Assembly (NCBI RefSeq): GCF_047495875.1
Contig: NC_092474.1
Span: 14,046,700 to 14,110,699 of the forward strand
Direction of reading: 5' to 3'
Source of the DNA: Pithys albifrons albifrons
Taxonomy: Eukaryota > Chordata > Aves > Passeriformes > Thamnophilidae
Length of the DNA: 64,000 bases
A program made the translations under genes and the position numbers. This document shows positions 12,029 to 23,414 of the stretch, piece by piece. The notes beneath the pieces were generated by a model. The model saw only the letters and a list, made by a program, of their open reading frames with translations, was not told where the DNA came from and did no database searches. The stretch's first letter is position 1, and each line of letters starts with the position of its first letter.

Positions 12029-13570
12029 GGCAGCAGTGGATTTCTGGAAGCTGCTGACCCCATGGATTGGTGTCTCCACAGGGATGGACAGCAGTGTCCT
12101 TGTGCTGTGTCAGAGAGGGCACCTGGGACTCTGAACACTCTTAATGGTGTTTCCTTCTGGCCATATACTAAAATTTTTCCAACCCTTTCCCAGTGCTGAG
12201 TTCCTTGAATTCTGCTCTTGCTGGAAGGGAAGAAGCAAAAACCTTTCTGGGGATGCAGCAGTGTTGGATTGGAGTGAGGCTGGAGTTGTCCTGAGTCCCA
12301 CCAGCACAGGGAGCTGCTCCTGCTGCAGGCCAGGGTGATGGGTCACTGCCTGAGGATCACCCAGAGCACTCAGGGAGCTGTTTGGGTGCCTGTGTTTGCA
12401 GGGCTGATGTCCCTGATATCAGCCAGGGCCACCCCAGGCTGTTGGCCTGTCCAGAGGAGATAGCACAGCTTGGTGGGAGGAGTGGGAGTAATTTATTTTA
12501 GGATTTGTTTTAGTTTCTTTGTGTATCTCTTGCCTGCTGCTGAGGTTTCCTCACAGAAAACCTGCACTGTGCATGTGAGAGAGGCAGAAATGGGGTATAA
12601 AAGCTAATCCTGAAGGTGTTGCAACTGGATGGGTTGCTTTTAGGGAATCCTTGTCTCTGGGGCAGGAATCTTGTCGGTGGGAACACTGCAGGAATAGAAC
12701 ATCCATCTGTGGAGTGAAGGGCACTGGAGCTTATCTGTGCCTTTTACTGTCATTCTCATTTTGGGAGGAAGAGCCTTTATAGGTTTGTGTGCATTTGAAC
12801 TGGCTTTACACACGACCAGCTTGGGAAACAAGACTCTACACGTGGCACTCTGCTTGGATATGTTACATATTGGGAGGAGATTGCCCCGTGGCACAGCTTG
12901 TGCTGCTCAGCCACCCACCCAGCAGCTCTGCCACTCTTTTATTTAGGAAAAGAAATGAGAGGAAGCCAGGGTGTTGTTTCAGAGCCCTCTCAGCTTGGCA
13001 GTGTTGGTTTTCATGCCCTGACCATCTCTCACACCCGGATGCTTTCTCAGCAGTGAGTGCTCTGATGGAACTCACTCACACCTGAGATGTTGGCACAAAC
13101 TGCCCCTGGGATGTTCTGCCAGGCAGTGCCAGGGCTGAGTGCAGTGCTGTGTCCTGCCCTGCCACGGGGGGAGTTTGTCTGGCAAATCCCCTGCCCTGAG
13201 CTCCTCTGGAGGTTTTTCCTTCTCTCTCAAGCACAGAGAGGCAAGGGCTGTGTGTAAATGATGTGGAGCAGGAGGTGTCTTCCAGGTTTTATCTTGTGGA
13301 AAGCGTGCCCTTCACTGGGGTGGGTGTTGCACCCAAACTAAAGTGGAAAAGCTCTGGAGAAAGGAGGGTGAAATCCAGATTGCTGTGCTTGTTGCTCACT
13401 GACAGGAGAGGTGTTGGCCAAGTCTCCCCCCCAGTCTGTGCTTGGGTGGTGGTGCTGAGGCTCATAGTGTTGGGTCCTGGGTGTTGAGTCCCAGGAAGTG
13501 GCCTGGGAAGCTGCTGAATGGGTTGGAGGGGAATATTCCCATGATTTGTGGAGCTGGTGAGTACCTGAGC
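12029..13570. other. Intronic stretch between two minisatellites
   Basis: Unique sequence with no CR1 and no supportable exon; moderately GC-rich. It separates the 18-20-bp and 36-bp arrays, whose units are unrelated. Confidence 0.5.
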
Positions 13571-14443
13571 TGCAGAGCATCCCTCTGGCTGGTGAGGATT
13601 GCAGCCTGGATTGCATCCCTCTGGCTGATGGGAATTGCAGCCTGGATTGCATCCCTCTGGCTGGTGGGAATTGCAGCCTGGATTGCATCCCTCTGGCAGG
13701 TGGGAATTGCAGCCTGGATTGCATCCCTCTGGCAGGTGAGGATTGCAGTCTGGATTGCATCCCTCTGGTTGACAGGAATTGCAGCCTGGATTGCATCCCT
13801 CTGGCAGGTGGGAATTGCAGCCTGGATTGCATCCCTCTGGCAGGTGAGGATTGCAGTCTGGATTGCATCCCTCTGGTTGACAGGAATTGCAGCCTGGATT
13901 GCATCTCTCTGGCTGGTGGGAATTGCAGCCTGGATTGCATCCCTCTGGTAGGTGGGAATTGCAGCCTGGATTGCATCCCTCTGGCAGGTGGGAATTGCAG
14001 CCTGGATTGCATCCCTCTGGTTGACAGGAATTGCAGCCTGGATTGCATCCCTCTGGCAGGTGGGAATTGCAGCCTGGATTGCATCCCTCTGGTTGACAGG
14101 AATTGCAGCCTGGATTGCATCCCTCTGGCTGATGGGAATTGCAGCCTGGATTGCATCCCTCTGGCTGATGGGAATTGCAGCCTGGATTGCATCCCTCTGG
14201 CAGGTGGGAATTGCAGCCTGGGTTGCATCCCTCTGGCAGGTGGGAATTGCAGCCTGGATTGCATCCCTCTGGCAGGTGGGAATTGCAGCCTGGATTGCAT
14301 CCCTCTGGCAGGTGGGAATTGCAGCCTGGATTGCATCCCTCTGGCAGGTGGGAATTGCAGCCTGGATTGCATCCCTCTGGCAGGTGGGAATTGCAGCCTG
14401 GATTGCATCCCTCTGGCAGGTGGGAATTGCAGCCTGGATTGCA
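13571..14443. repeat. 36-bp minisatellite, about 24 copies
   Basis: The unit is TTGCAGCCTGGATTGCATCC followed by CTCTGGCAGGTGGGAA. Variant units carry GGTTGACAGG or CAGGTGAGG with GCAGTC. A three-unit block of 108 bp is duplicated in tandem (13691-13798 and 13799-13906). From about 14189 to the right end seven units are almost identical, indicating recent homogenisation. 36 bp is 12 codons, which explains the open frames on both strands (IAAWIASLW; antisense MQSRLQFPPARG). Confidence 0.95.
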
Positions 14444-15937
14444 GGCTTTCCTTTGAACCTGATCCTTCCTAATCTGTGCCCATCCTGACTGTGGCCAGTT
14501 GCAGATTAATCAGCCTTTAAATAGAACTAAATCGTGTGTTTTCACAGCAGTGTCAGTCCTGCACTTGCCATATGCCAGTTTGGGGGTGGTTTGTGCTTGG
14601 ATGGGTTTGGGGAAGGCAAAAAGGGGAAGGAAAGAGAAAATCTGAGCTGTTTGTCAGGCACAGCTTGTGGTTTGTGAGAGCCCTGCTGAACTGAACCAGC
14701 TGTGCTGAGCATGGATGATGCTCTCTGGGAAACACCTCTGGAGCCACACGCCTGCTTCCTCTTGGGCATTTCAGCTCTGGGATTGAGGCATCATGAAAAC
14801 CCTTTTTCCTTGAACCCAGGGAGGGTAACAACCCCAGGGGGTTTGGTGTCCATGGTCCACCCCTGTGAGCTCCTTGCCTCAAACAAAACCAGTTTTAAAG
14901 TGCTTTTTTGGGGATTTCTCATGCCTGAGAGGGACTGCTGAAATTTCAGTGGCTTTATATCCCACATTACTCCCAAGAAAGGACATGCAAAATCTCATTT
15001 TATTAGGAAAAGTGCCATGAAGGACTTTGCAGTGGGTTCCTGTGCCCAGCCAAGGGGCTGCACTGCGTCCAGTGGTTCAGATGTTGAGGATGAGCTGAGG
15101 GTGGCAGCGAATTCCAGCAGCAGATGTGAGCATGGATGCACTGGGAGCTGGTGCCAGGGCAGGAGGGAGGTGCTGGGGAGGAGGTGGTGGCACAAGAGCC
15201 TTTTGTTGGCAGTGAGAAACAGGGAGCATGGCTGCTGTCCCTGCTCCCTGTGGGAATGCTGGGGTCACAAGGATGGCAGAGCTCAGCCTAATCCAGAGAG
15301 CCTTGATAGGCTGTGGATCCTGCATGGAAATCCTTGTGCCTTGTTGTGAAACAGCATCCCGTGGGAAGAGCCAAGTGGGCACAAAGGGCCTTCCTGCCAT
15401 TGTGGGGTCTCGGGGCTGAGTTGTCTTTTGTGCTGCCCCCCACTCGTTTTGGTAAGGAAACAACATACCCTGAGAGGAATTTCTAGCTCTGTTAATTAAG
15501 AAAAGGCTCAGCCTGATTCCCTTGAGGGCCGTGGTGATTGTTCAGCAGCATCTTCAATCTAAAAAAGGTGCTGAAAGCCTTTCAGTGCTCTACTATGGGC
15601 AGGCAGAGTGTGAATCCAGCTGGTGTGTCCTGTCTGTCCCCAGCTACTGCATTGCCCAGTTCTGCCTGGTTTGTTCCTTGTCCTTGATTCCTGTTTCTCC
15701 CTCTGCCTGCAGCAGTCCCTGCACCTGACTGCAAAGGGCATTTCCCAGTTATGCTGTGGATATCAATATTTCTTTATGGCTTTGGAGTCCTTAATGTTAT
15801 GATATTTTCCAGTGTGATGGAAAAAATGGAATTAATAAACTGGTTTGAACTTAATCCATGAAAGAAACAGTGAGAAAAGTAGCTCTTAATCTCCTGAGTC
15901 AGGAGAGGTCAGTGGTGTAAGAAGCAATGAGGCTGTT
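14444..15937. other. Intronic stretch, unique sequence
   Basis: No feature beyond short T- and A-rich patches. Confidence 0.5.
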
Positions 15938-16071
15938 GTAGAATCATGGAAGGGTTTGGGTGGAAAAGGACCTTAAAGATCATCTCATTTCACCCCATTC
16001 CAGGGCAGGGACACCTCCCACTGGACCAGGTTGCTCCAAGCCCTTTGAACACTGGCCTTGGACTCTCCAGG
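15938..16071 (-). mobile_element. CR1 terminal fragment (subgroup A, older)
   Basis: GTAGAATCATGGAAGGGTTT, GGACCTTAAAGATCATC, then GACCAGGTTGCTCCAAGCCC. Numerous substitutions suggest an older insertion. Confidence 0.85.
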
Positions 16072-18893
16072 AAAGGAGCAAGATCTGCAGGATGAGAACA
16101 TGAGGTCACTTTTCTGGGTATAACTTAAACTGTGTTTCTCTGTGGAGCTGCCTTAGCAGCATGGCTGATGCTGGAAAGTGGCCTTCCAGCTTTGGGGCAG
16201 AGCTGCAGGGCAGTGTTTGTGCAGCTCCCTGGAGAGATTTGGTTCTGGAGCATCAGCACCCTGGGCATTTCTGGCTCCCTCAGGAAGCTGGATGCTCCTA
16301 GGCAGGATGGCACCTCCCAAGGTCCCTGCGTGTGTCATACCTGCTCTGCTGGGCTGAACTGAGGTGCATGTTGAGCTGCCAGGGGTGCAGGTGCATACTC
16401 TGATCCCAAAGTTGGGCTGCTGGGAGCTCCCTGACCTCCTGACCAGAGCCCAGGCTGGGATTGTGCTGTGCCTGGGACACGGGTGCTGTGCAGACCAGGC
16501 TTGGCTCCCTGCTGGAGTTCTCTGCCTGATCCTGTTGGAGCTGTGAGAAAAGAAGTCAAATTTTAGGAGGAGCAAGACTCCCCAGAATGGTGCTAAGCTT
16601 TGCCAGGAGTCAGAGAAATTCCCTGGCATCCCTCATGCTTCCATAAGTGTTGGGAGCAGGTGTGAGTGGGGGGCTGTTCATTCCTTGCTGTGTCCCATTA
16701 ACTTCCAGCAGAGCCACAGTTACAGTTACAAATTCTGTGTAAGCAGCATCCTGCCAGCATCCCATGCTCAACCTGTGGCTGTTGGGGTATCACCAGAGCC
16801 ACAGGGCTTTTGCTCTGTTGATAGATCTGTCTTGTGAACTCCTGCAAAGTTTTACCATTTATATACAGTGATACTGGTACAGTTGTTAAAACTGGGCAGT
16901 CTCCTGGAGCTCAAGTGTCCCTTCAGAACTGGGAAGCAGGTCTTTAAATCAGGATTTGCTGCTCTTTTATGGCACTGCAGTGTGTAGATGCTCTGCCAGG
17001 CTGTGGAATACAAGTTGCTGAAATTTAGTCTCCAGGAGTTTTTCAGTGAAGCCTTTTTAAGGAACTGATGCTGTAAATTGTCTTGTCAAGCTTGGCGTGT
17101 TTAGATTTGTGGTGTTAAGGAGCTGAAGCAGCTTTTCCAGTCAAAAGAAAAAAGGGAGGAATGCTGCAAATAATATTTTCACAAGAAGATGTTTGAAGGT
17201 TTTTGCAGAATCTGTCATTGTGGTGCCTGGGATAGCAGAGCTGGGCTGGGCTGGTGGGGGCAGAGGGTGGTGGTGCCAGTCTGAAATGGCTGTTACTGTG
17301 TCAGCATAAAAAACCCAAATGTGGTTGTATTCAGAGCAGCAGCATCTGATGGCTTGCACAGAATCCTTGCAGGAACTGTGACCTGTGCAGCCATGGGAGT
17401 TTTGACAGCTGGAATAGGGGCCTGCTGGTGTTGTGGTAAAGGATATTCCTGCTTTTAGAGCAAGGAATGTCCCCTCTGATGACCTTGATGTACCCGTAAG
17501 CAGCACTGTTCTTGCCTCAGGAATGATTTTGGGGCCAAGCCATGGCACTGTGCCCATGATTCCTGGCTTGCTCTGTCTGGAGCCGGGTGCCCAGGCTGGG
17601 CAGTGTCTCTGTGCCTTGGGAATGGCTCAGGGATTCCATGGAGCATGTCCTGGAGCTTGGGGGATCTTGCTGCTGGGAAAAGGGATTCTGTTGACCCGTG
17701 ACATGAGCTCTCCCCTGGCTGGGTGGGTGCTTTGGTCCTCCCTTTGATATCCTGGGGTACTTTTTCCCTGTTGCTGTGTCCTGGCCAGGTCTCTGTGCAA
17801 GGCTGCCAGTGCCCTTCCTGCCTCCCATGCACAGCTCTAATTTTATATCTCCGAAGGCGAATCCCATCAGTTGCTCCCTCGCAAAGCCAAAATATCCCGG
17901 AGACTCGGCTGCCTGCACCTCTGTGTGCTCCGTGGCCATGTTTGACCTCCCTCAGCTCCCTGCCCAGGTGCTCCATATGTGCAGGGCTGGGATTACAGCG
18001 GGAAGGGGAGCCAGGAAATCTGCCGGGATCACGTTATGCAATGGCTGAGCTGCCAGCGGTGAACAAGCAGATCCCGCGAGGGCGATGAAGGGCACCTCTG
18101 CTTCTCCCTGTGTGCACCCCGAGGAGGCTGCTGGCTCTGGGCTGGGTCAGGTGCCTGCCTCGTGTGTGGGTGCTGACGGATGGCAGTCGATTTCTCATGC
18201 AGATTGGCTTGGGAAGGGAGCTCAGAGAGCAAACTCCCAGTTTCCTTGGGCAGGAGAGCGAGGCTGTTCAACGGGTCTGCAGCTGGTTTAGTGCAGTCAC
18301 CTTGGAGACCTTTGTTGTGGGTAGAAGAGAAAATCATTTTAGCATCTCTCTCAAGGTGGGAAGGGATCCCTCCTGGGAACTGCAGCAGCTTGAAGGGATG
18401 ACTTGGGAATAAAAATCAGGGCTTGGTTTATCTGGGGCCAATTTACTCCCTGCAAAAAAGCATAACCACACTGTGCACTGGGCCCAAACTGGACCTGTGG
18501 AGCTGAGACACAGGAACCATAAATCTCTAGGAGGCTTCAGGAGGATTTCATGTCTGCATGTTGAGCTTGGATGTGGCCCTGGGATAAATCTGTTCTGCAG
18601 TGTCAGGGCTGAGCAGGCCAGAGATGTCACTGGGATGCTGTAGGTAGGCTTGGGGGTTTGGGGATTTGTCTTCCTGATCAGCAAGAGTGGCTTCCTTCTG
18701 CCCACAAGCAACCCCAGGAATAAGGTTGGCAGAGATCTCTGGATTGCTGCCTGTCCTTCCCTGGGAGGGGCTGGATCTCCATCCCACAAAGGACTCGATG
18801 GCTGACACTTTCTGAGAGCTGCTCTGTGCTGTGCCTGTAAAACCTCCCTCAAGAGACCTACAGACCCCTGTGCTGTGATCTTGTTGTGGAGAT
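16072..18893. other. Intronic stretch with a possible conserved island
   Basis: Mostly featureless. 17840-18090 stands out: locally CpG-richer, repeat-free, with words such as AAAATATCCCGGAGACTCGG. It may be a conserved non-coding element; no coding frame is convincing. Confidence 0.4.
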
Positions 18894-19625
18894 ACAGAGT
18901 CATTCAGGTTGGAAAACATCTCTGAGGTTATCGAGGTCAGCCATTAACCCAACACTGCCAAGGCCACCACTAACCCATGTCCCCCAAGTGCCATCTACAC
19001 ATTTATTTAACATTTCCAGGGATGGTGACTCCACCACTGCCCTGGGCAGTCTATTCCAATGCTTAACCACTCTTACAGTGAACAGGTTTTTCCTGGTATC
19101 TCACCTGAAACTCCCCTGGCACTGCTTGGGATCATTTTCCCTTGTCCTAATGCTTCTCATCTGGGAGCAGAGCCCGACCCTCCCTGGCTCCTCTCTCCTG
19201 GCAGGGATTGCAGAGCCAGAAGGTCCCCCCTGAGCCTCCTTTTCTCCAAGTTGAGCCCCCCCAGCTCCCTCAGCCCCTCCTGCTGCTCCAGCCCCTTCCC
19301 AGCTCCGTTCCCTGCCCTGGACACGCTCCAGCCCCTCAGTGTCTCTCCTGTCTGAGGGGCCCAGAACTGCCCCAGGGTTGGAGGTGCCTCAGCAGTGCCA
19401 GCACAGGGACAGGCACTGCCCTGGCCCTGTGACACACCACGGCTGGCACAGCCCTGGGGCCACTGGCCTCTTGCCCACCTGGGCACACTTGGACTTGTGT
19501 CTAGGTGTCCAACACCCTCAAGTTCTTTTCCAGCTTTCCAGCCACTGTGCCCCCCGCGTGGAGCATCCCATGGAGTTGTGGTGACCCAAGGGCAGGACCT
19601 GACACTTGGCCTGTCCTTGTGTCTC
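18894..19625 (-). mobile_element. Long CR1 3' segment (subgroup B)
   Basis: The terminal part TCATTCAGGTTGGAAAACAT with CAACACTGCCAAGGCCACCA leads into CCTTTTCTCCAAGTTGAGCC, GACACGCTCCAGCCCCTCAG, GTGTCTCTCCTGTCTGAGG and GTTGTGGTGACCCAAGGGCA. This is one of the longest copies here, extending past the 3' UTR-like part into the region I take as the end of ORF2, without an intact frame. Confidence 0.88.
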
Positions 19626-19829
19626 TGTTTGAGGAGCTTGTCCAGCTGTGGTGCCTTGGATGTGAGTGCTGCCTGTGGGATGTCTCCACGGGTCTCTGCT
19701 GGATGAGAGTGCACTGGTGGTGTTTGGGGACTGTCACTGAAAGCCAGGAAATAAACTCTCCACCCCATTTGCTGGGTTAGAAAGCCAACAACATTCCTCT
19801 TCAGCAGTGCTGGATACATGGGGATTATT

Positions 19830-20420
19830 CCTCAAAGCTTGCACGAGTAGCAGCCCAACAGACCAGGTTATATTCATGAGATTAGTACACACTCAACGTG
19901 TTTGTATTACAGATTCACTGCATTTTCTGAATAGATGCATATTTGCTAATTATTTACAGGAACTTATTTGGATATGAGTAAGGGTCTTTTGAGGGTCTTT
20001 GCTGGTTGTTTGGGAACATCCCATTCCCCAGAATTCCCTTTTATGGTCCTGGATCTTCTGCTGAATCTTGACCAGGTTTCTGGTCAAGTCATGATGCACT
20101 TCTCTACTCCTTCTTTACTTTCACACTCTTATCTATGTTATCAAAACTAAGATATCTACTAGTATATGTTAATCACCAGGATAAGTAAATAAGGAAGCAT
20201 AGTACCTATTAATCACTGATATAAGTAGATAAGGAAGCATTAGCTGGCACAAGACTTACTAGTCACAGATATGGGGAGCTAACACTAATCTCTGGTGTTC
20301 CTACTAAGCACTCTATGGCACAAAACCAACTATGAACCACCAATATGGGGACCATACACTGTTGTGCCAAAGCTAAAAGACTTTTCCAACATCTTCCCCC
20401 ACTGCTTCAAAGTGTGTATG
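19830..20420. other. AT-rich block, possible degenerate LTR
   Basis: The block is AT-rich, rich in ACTAGT/TTAATCAC words, holds the ~40-bp tandem repeat, and lacks CR1 phrases. Its composition resembles solo LTRs of avian endogenous retroviruses, but I cannot find convincing TG...CA ends, a target-site duplication or a polyadenylation signal, so the LTR reading is weak. Confidence 0.25.
20169..20275. repeat. Decayed ~40-bp tandem repeat
   Basis: TTAATCACCAGGATAAGTAA...AAGGAAGCAT at 20169-20200 is repeated 40 bp later as TTAATCACTGATATAAGTAG...AAGGAAGCAT (20209-20240), with a weaker third echo ACTAGTCACAGATAT near 20254. It sits in an AT-rich block (19830-20420) unlike its surroundings. Confidence 0.65.
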
Positions 20421-20694
20421 TATGGCCAGACTTGGCGAAGGCAGATTTGGGCAGGACTCTCCCCATGTGCCCTTCCAGCCTGGGCAGTGGATTGTTCAGG
20501 TGGGGCTCAGCGTGCACAGAACTGGCCCCACCGTTTCAGTCCTGAGGTCCATCTGCCATGGCCAAGTGAGCTTGGACAGTGACAGGGAAGTCCTTGGGAC
20601 TGTCACAGCACCCAGCACTGACCGGGGCTGACCCTGCTGAGCATCCAAGATCTGACGGGATGGGATGGCAGGGAGGCTTTTACTGCCAGAGGAC

Positions 20695-20767
20695 GGTCCC
20701 CACTGAGACTTGAAGTCACGACCATGGGATTCAGAGTCTGGAGTGCTCTCCATTACACCACGGGACC
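20695..20767 (-). pseudogene. Decayed tRNA-Gln (CUG anticodon) copy
   Basis: The minus strand reads like vertebrate tRNA-Gln. The acceptor strand GGTCCCG pairs at six of seven positions with the 3' GGGACC side. An intact A-box-like TGGTGTAATGG forms a four-pair D stem. The anticodon loop CTCTGAA carries CTG, and the T loop TTCAAGT is recognisable. The anticodon stem has only two of five pairs, the T stem three of five, and there are one-base insertions in the variable region and before the 3' acceptor strand. This fits a pseudogene rather than a working tRNA. It lies 88 bp upstream of the OSBP2 exon in the antisense orientation. A tRNA-derived SINE head is an alternative, but no SINE tail is evident. 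Confidence 0.6.
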
Positions 20768-20854
20768 GCCCCACTGCTTCAGAGACTCCTAAAGAATTAC
20801 ACCTTGTTTGGTGGCAGGACCACTGACGCTTCTTTCTCCCTCTGCTCCCTGCAG

Positions 20855-21063
20855 GACACAGGCAGAGATGGCCCACACGTGCCGTGGGACCATCAACCTG
20901 TCCACGGCCCACATCGACACGGAGGACTCGTGCAACATCGTGCTGTCCAACGGGGGCAGGACCTACCACCTGAAGGCCAACTCGGAGGTGGAGCGGCAGC
21001 GCTGGGTCACGGCCCTGGAGCTGGCCAAGGCCAAGGCCATCCGCATGCGCAACAACCAGTCAG
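20855..21063 (+). CDS. OSBP2: Internal exon of oxysterol-binding protein 2 (ORP4), PH-domain C-terminal half
   Basis: Family role (known): OSBP and OSBP2 are lipid-transfer proteins whose N-terminal PH domain binds PI4P-rich Golgi/TGN membranes while a C-terminal ORD domain binds sterol and PI4P. Seen here: a ctgcag acceptor ending at 20854, then one base completing an Arg codon, 69 full codons beginning TQAEMAHTC, and one base before the gtaggg donor at 21064. The intron phases are therefore 2 upstream and 1 downstream. The peptide covers the later PH strands and the C-terminal helix, including HTCRGTINLS, TYHLK and EVERQRWVTALELAKAKA with its invariant PH-helix Trp. The stretch STAHIDTEDSC matches my recollection of OSBP2, whereas OSBP1 reads ATANITVEDSC there; the following SNGG is more OSBP1-like. 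No stop, frameshift or missing key residue is seen. CpG content is much higher than in flanking introns, as expected for coding sequence. Neighbouring exons (start of the PH domain, coiled coil, FFAT, ORD) were not found. Assignment to the OSBP family is very secure; OSBP2 over OSBP1 is probable. Confidence 0.87.
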
Positions 21064-21788
21064 GTAGGGAGCTCCTGCAGCCCTCAGTGCCTGCCTGCCC
21101 CTCTCCTCCCTGCCTGCCAGTCCTGCAGAGCCTGCAGGGGTCTGGTTTCATACTCAGGGAGGTGGAGCTGGTGGTTTCACAGGAACACAGAGGGTTCCAA
21201 CACAGGGCTGGGCGCAATCCTGTGGGCACCACTCGTCATCTCGGTTGGCTGGGCAGCTCTGGGGGGTCTTTAGAGCTGTGGTGATGGCTGTGAATTGTGG
21301 AGAGCCAGTAAAAATGTGCTCAGGATGCTTGTTGAAGGCAGGAGGATGTGCCTTTCTCCAGGAGTCTGTGCTGGTCGGTGTGGACAGGGAATGCTGCAAT
21401 GCAGAGGTCAGTGGCCCATGTACCACAGGGGTGGTGTTCCCACAGCTTAGGGCAGTTTGGTAGATGACAGTATTTAGTTGAGCTGTGTCTGTGTGTCTCT
21501 CTCCTCCTCCCCCTTACACACACCATGCTGTGCTGTGGTGTTTATTGTGGTATTTACTGGAGCAGCTTTGGCAGTGCTGCATTGTGTGGAGCTGTCAGAG
21601 CCCCGTGGCTGTGTCACAGCCCCTCCCCAGAGGGACATTGTTACTGCTCTGCTGTGTGATGGGTTGGTTAACAAACAGGGTATTTTAGAAATATTTCAGT
21701 GTTTATAACTCTTTTGGGGTTAACATTGGTTTTTCTTCTGCAAACCAACACAGCTTCAAGTTGCAGAAAACAAACCTCAGGAATGAAG
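21064..21788. other. Start of the intron downstream of the PH exon
   Basis: Begins with the gtaggg donor. Contains CTCTCTCCTCCTCCCCCTTACACACACC (pyrimidine tract near 21499) but no exon-like segment. Confidence 0.5.
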
Positions 21789-22149
21789 AAGAGAAGGCTC
21801 CAGGGAGAAGTTAAAGCTCCTTCCAGTGCCTAAAGAGGCTCCAGGAGAGCTGGAGAGGGACTGGGGACAAGGGATGGAGGGACAGGACACAGGGAATGGC
21901 TTCCCACTGCCAGAGGGCAGGGATAGATGGGATATTGAGGAGAAATTCTTGTCTGTGAGGGTGGGCAGGCCCTGGCACAGGTTGGGCAGAGAAGCTGTGG
22001 CTGCCCCATCCCTGGAATGTTCAGTCCTTGGAGCAGTCTGGGCTGGTGGAAGGTGTGCCTTCAAGGGGTACACAGACAGGAGAGCTGGAATGAAATGCTC
22101 TTTAAGATCCCTTTCAACCCAGTCCATTCTTTGATTCCATGATTATGTG
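21789..22149 (+). mobile_element. CR1 LINE 3' end (subgroup A)
   Basis: AAGGCTCCAGGGAGAAGTTA, CAGTGCCTAAAGAGGCTCCA, GGGACAGGACACAGGGAATG, and a terminal ATTCTTTGATTCCATGATTA. It carries an internal deletion/rearrangement near 22020-22045 (the cluster GAATGTTCAGTCCTTGGAGC). Confidence 0.9.
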
Positions 22150-22991
22150 AATGTATTAAAAATCTGTCTGTCTCCTCTGTCCTGAAATAAATCCACTCTC
22201 AGATCTTACATTAGATACTGGAAATCAGCATTTCCTCTTATTTCATCATTTTCACCTCTACAAGAGAGAAGATGGAGTGAACACCTGATTTTGTAATGCT
22301 TTGCTTAAAATGAAAATGTATCTTCATAAAATGCCCTGAATATTTCGGAGAAGGGCTGTGTGAATGTGAGACCAGGGTGATGAGGGGGTTGTGGTGGGTC
22401 CTGGGGGCACTTTGGTTCAGTGCCCATCACGCCTCACTGTCCTGGCCCAGGGTTGGACTGGCACACCTGCAGGTGCTGCTCCATGCCCTGCACTGTGGAG
22501 AACGTTCATCCAGAGGTACACTGTGTGGCTCAGCTTTCAGAGTCCCCCAGGAGCAAGGCTGGGCTTGGTTCAGTGCCCCAGGAAAACCCTCAGCTTCCCT
22601 GTGGTGGGAAGTGCTGCTGTGTGCCCAGCAAACCCACAGCACCGAGGGGGACCCAGAGCACAGCTCTGCTCTGACAGAGCAGGGCCGAGTGGGGGCTTTT
22701 GGGAATGCCCAGGAAAACCAGTGTCACCACATCTTGGGAAGGCACTGAGGAAGGATTTTGCTGTGCAGTAGTGGGGTTATCCTTGCAGGGCCAACTGCCC
22801 AGGGCACTGGTGTGATGGTTTGGAGCAGCAGGAGCAAACCCCCAGCCCTGGGCTGAGGTGGCATCTGTGTAATTAATGGTCACACAAGGTCAGGCAGAAG
22901 CTGATTCACGTGTGAGACATCTACCTGTTGGCCAGGATTGTTGAAGCATGGTGTGTGCTGGGGCACTGGCATCCATGGATTTAATTGCATG
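22150..22991. other. Intronic stretch, unique sequence
   Basis: An AT-rich left part (22150-22340) followed by GC-richer DNA; nothing supportable. Confidence 0.5.
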
Positions 22992-23331
22992 AAGCCTTCC
23001 AGTGCCTAAAGGGACTCCAGGGAGCTGGAGAGGGGCTTTGGAAAAGGGCCTGGAGTGACAGGACAAGGGGGAAGGGCTTCCCACTGCCAGAGGGCAGGGT
23101 TAGGTGGGATATTGGGAAGAAGTTGTTCTTTGTAGAGGTGGTGAAGCCCTGGCACAGGTTGGGCAGAGGAGCTGTGGCTGCCCCATCCCGGGAAGTGTCC
23201 AAGGCCAGGTTGGACATGGCTTGGAGCAACCTGGGCTGGTGGGAGGTGTCCCTGCCCATGGCAGGGGGTGGCACTGGAAGAACTTTAAGATCTCTTCCAA
23301 CCCAAACCAAACCATTCCATGGTTCCCTGAG
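22992..23331 (+). mobile_element. CR1 LINE 3' end (subgroup A)
   Basis: AAGCCTTCCAGTGCCTAAAG through GTTGTTCTTTGTAGAGGTGG to CCAAACCATTCCATGGTTCC, with CAAACCAAACC as a small duplication near the end. The 3.8-kb minisatellite begins shortly downstream. Confidence 0.91.
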
Positions 23332-23414
23332 TCTAAGTACCTTAAAATTCCAGCTCTGGAATATGCAAATACTGACAAAGAGCACAGCAAATGGGGAGGA
23401 GGAGGAAGTTTCTG

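Noticed and set aside
10775..12199. Long frames on both strands across the 18-20-bp array
   Set aside because: Open on five frames at once; low-complexity artefact.
13338..14488. MQSRLQFPPARG and IAAWIASLW repeat proteins
   Set aside because: 36-bp unit keeps frame on both strands; no independent support.
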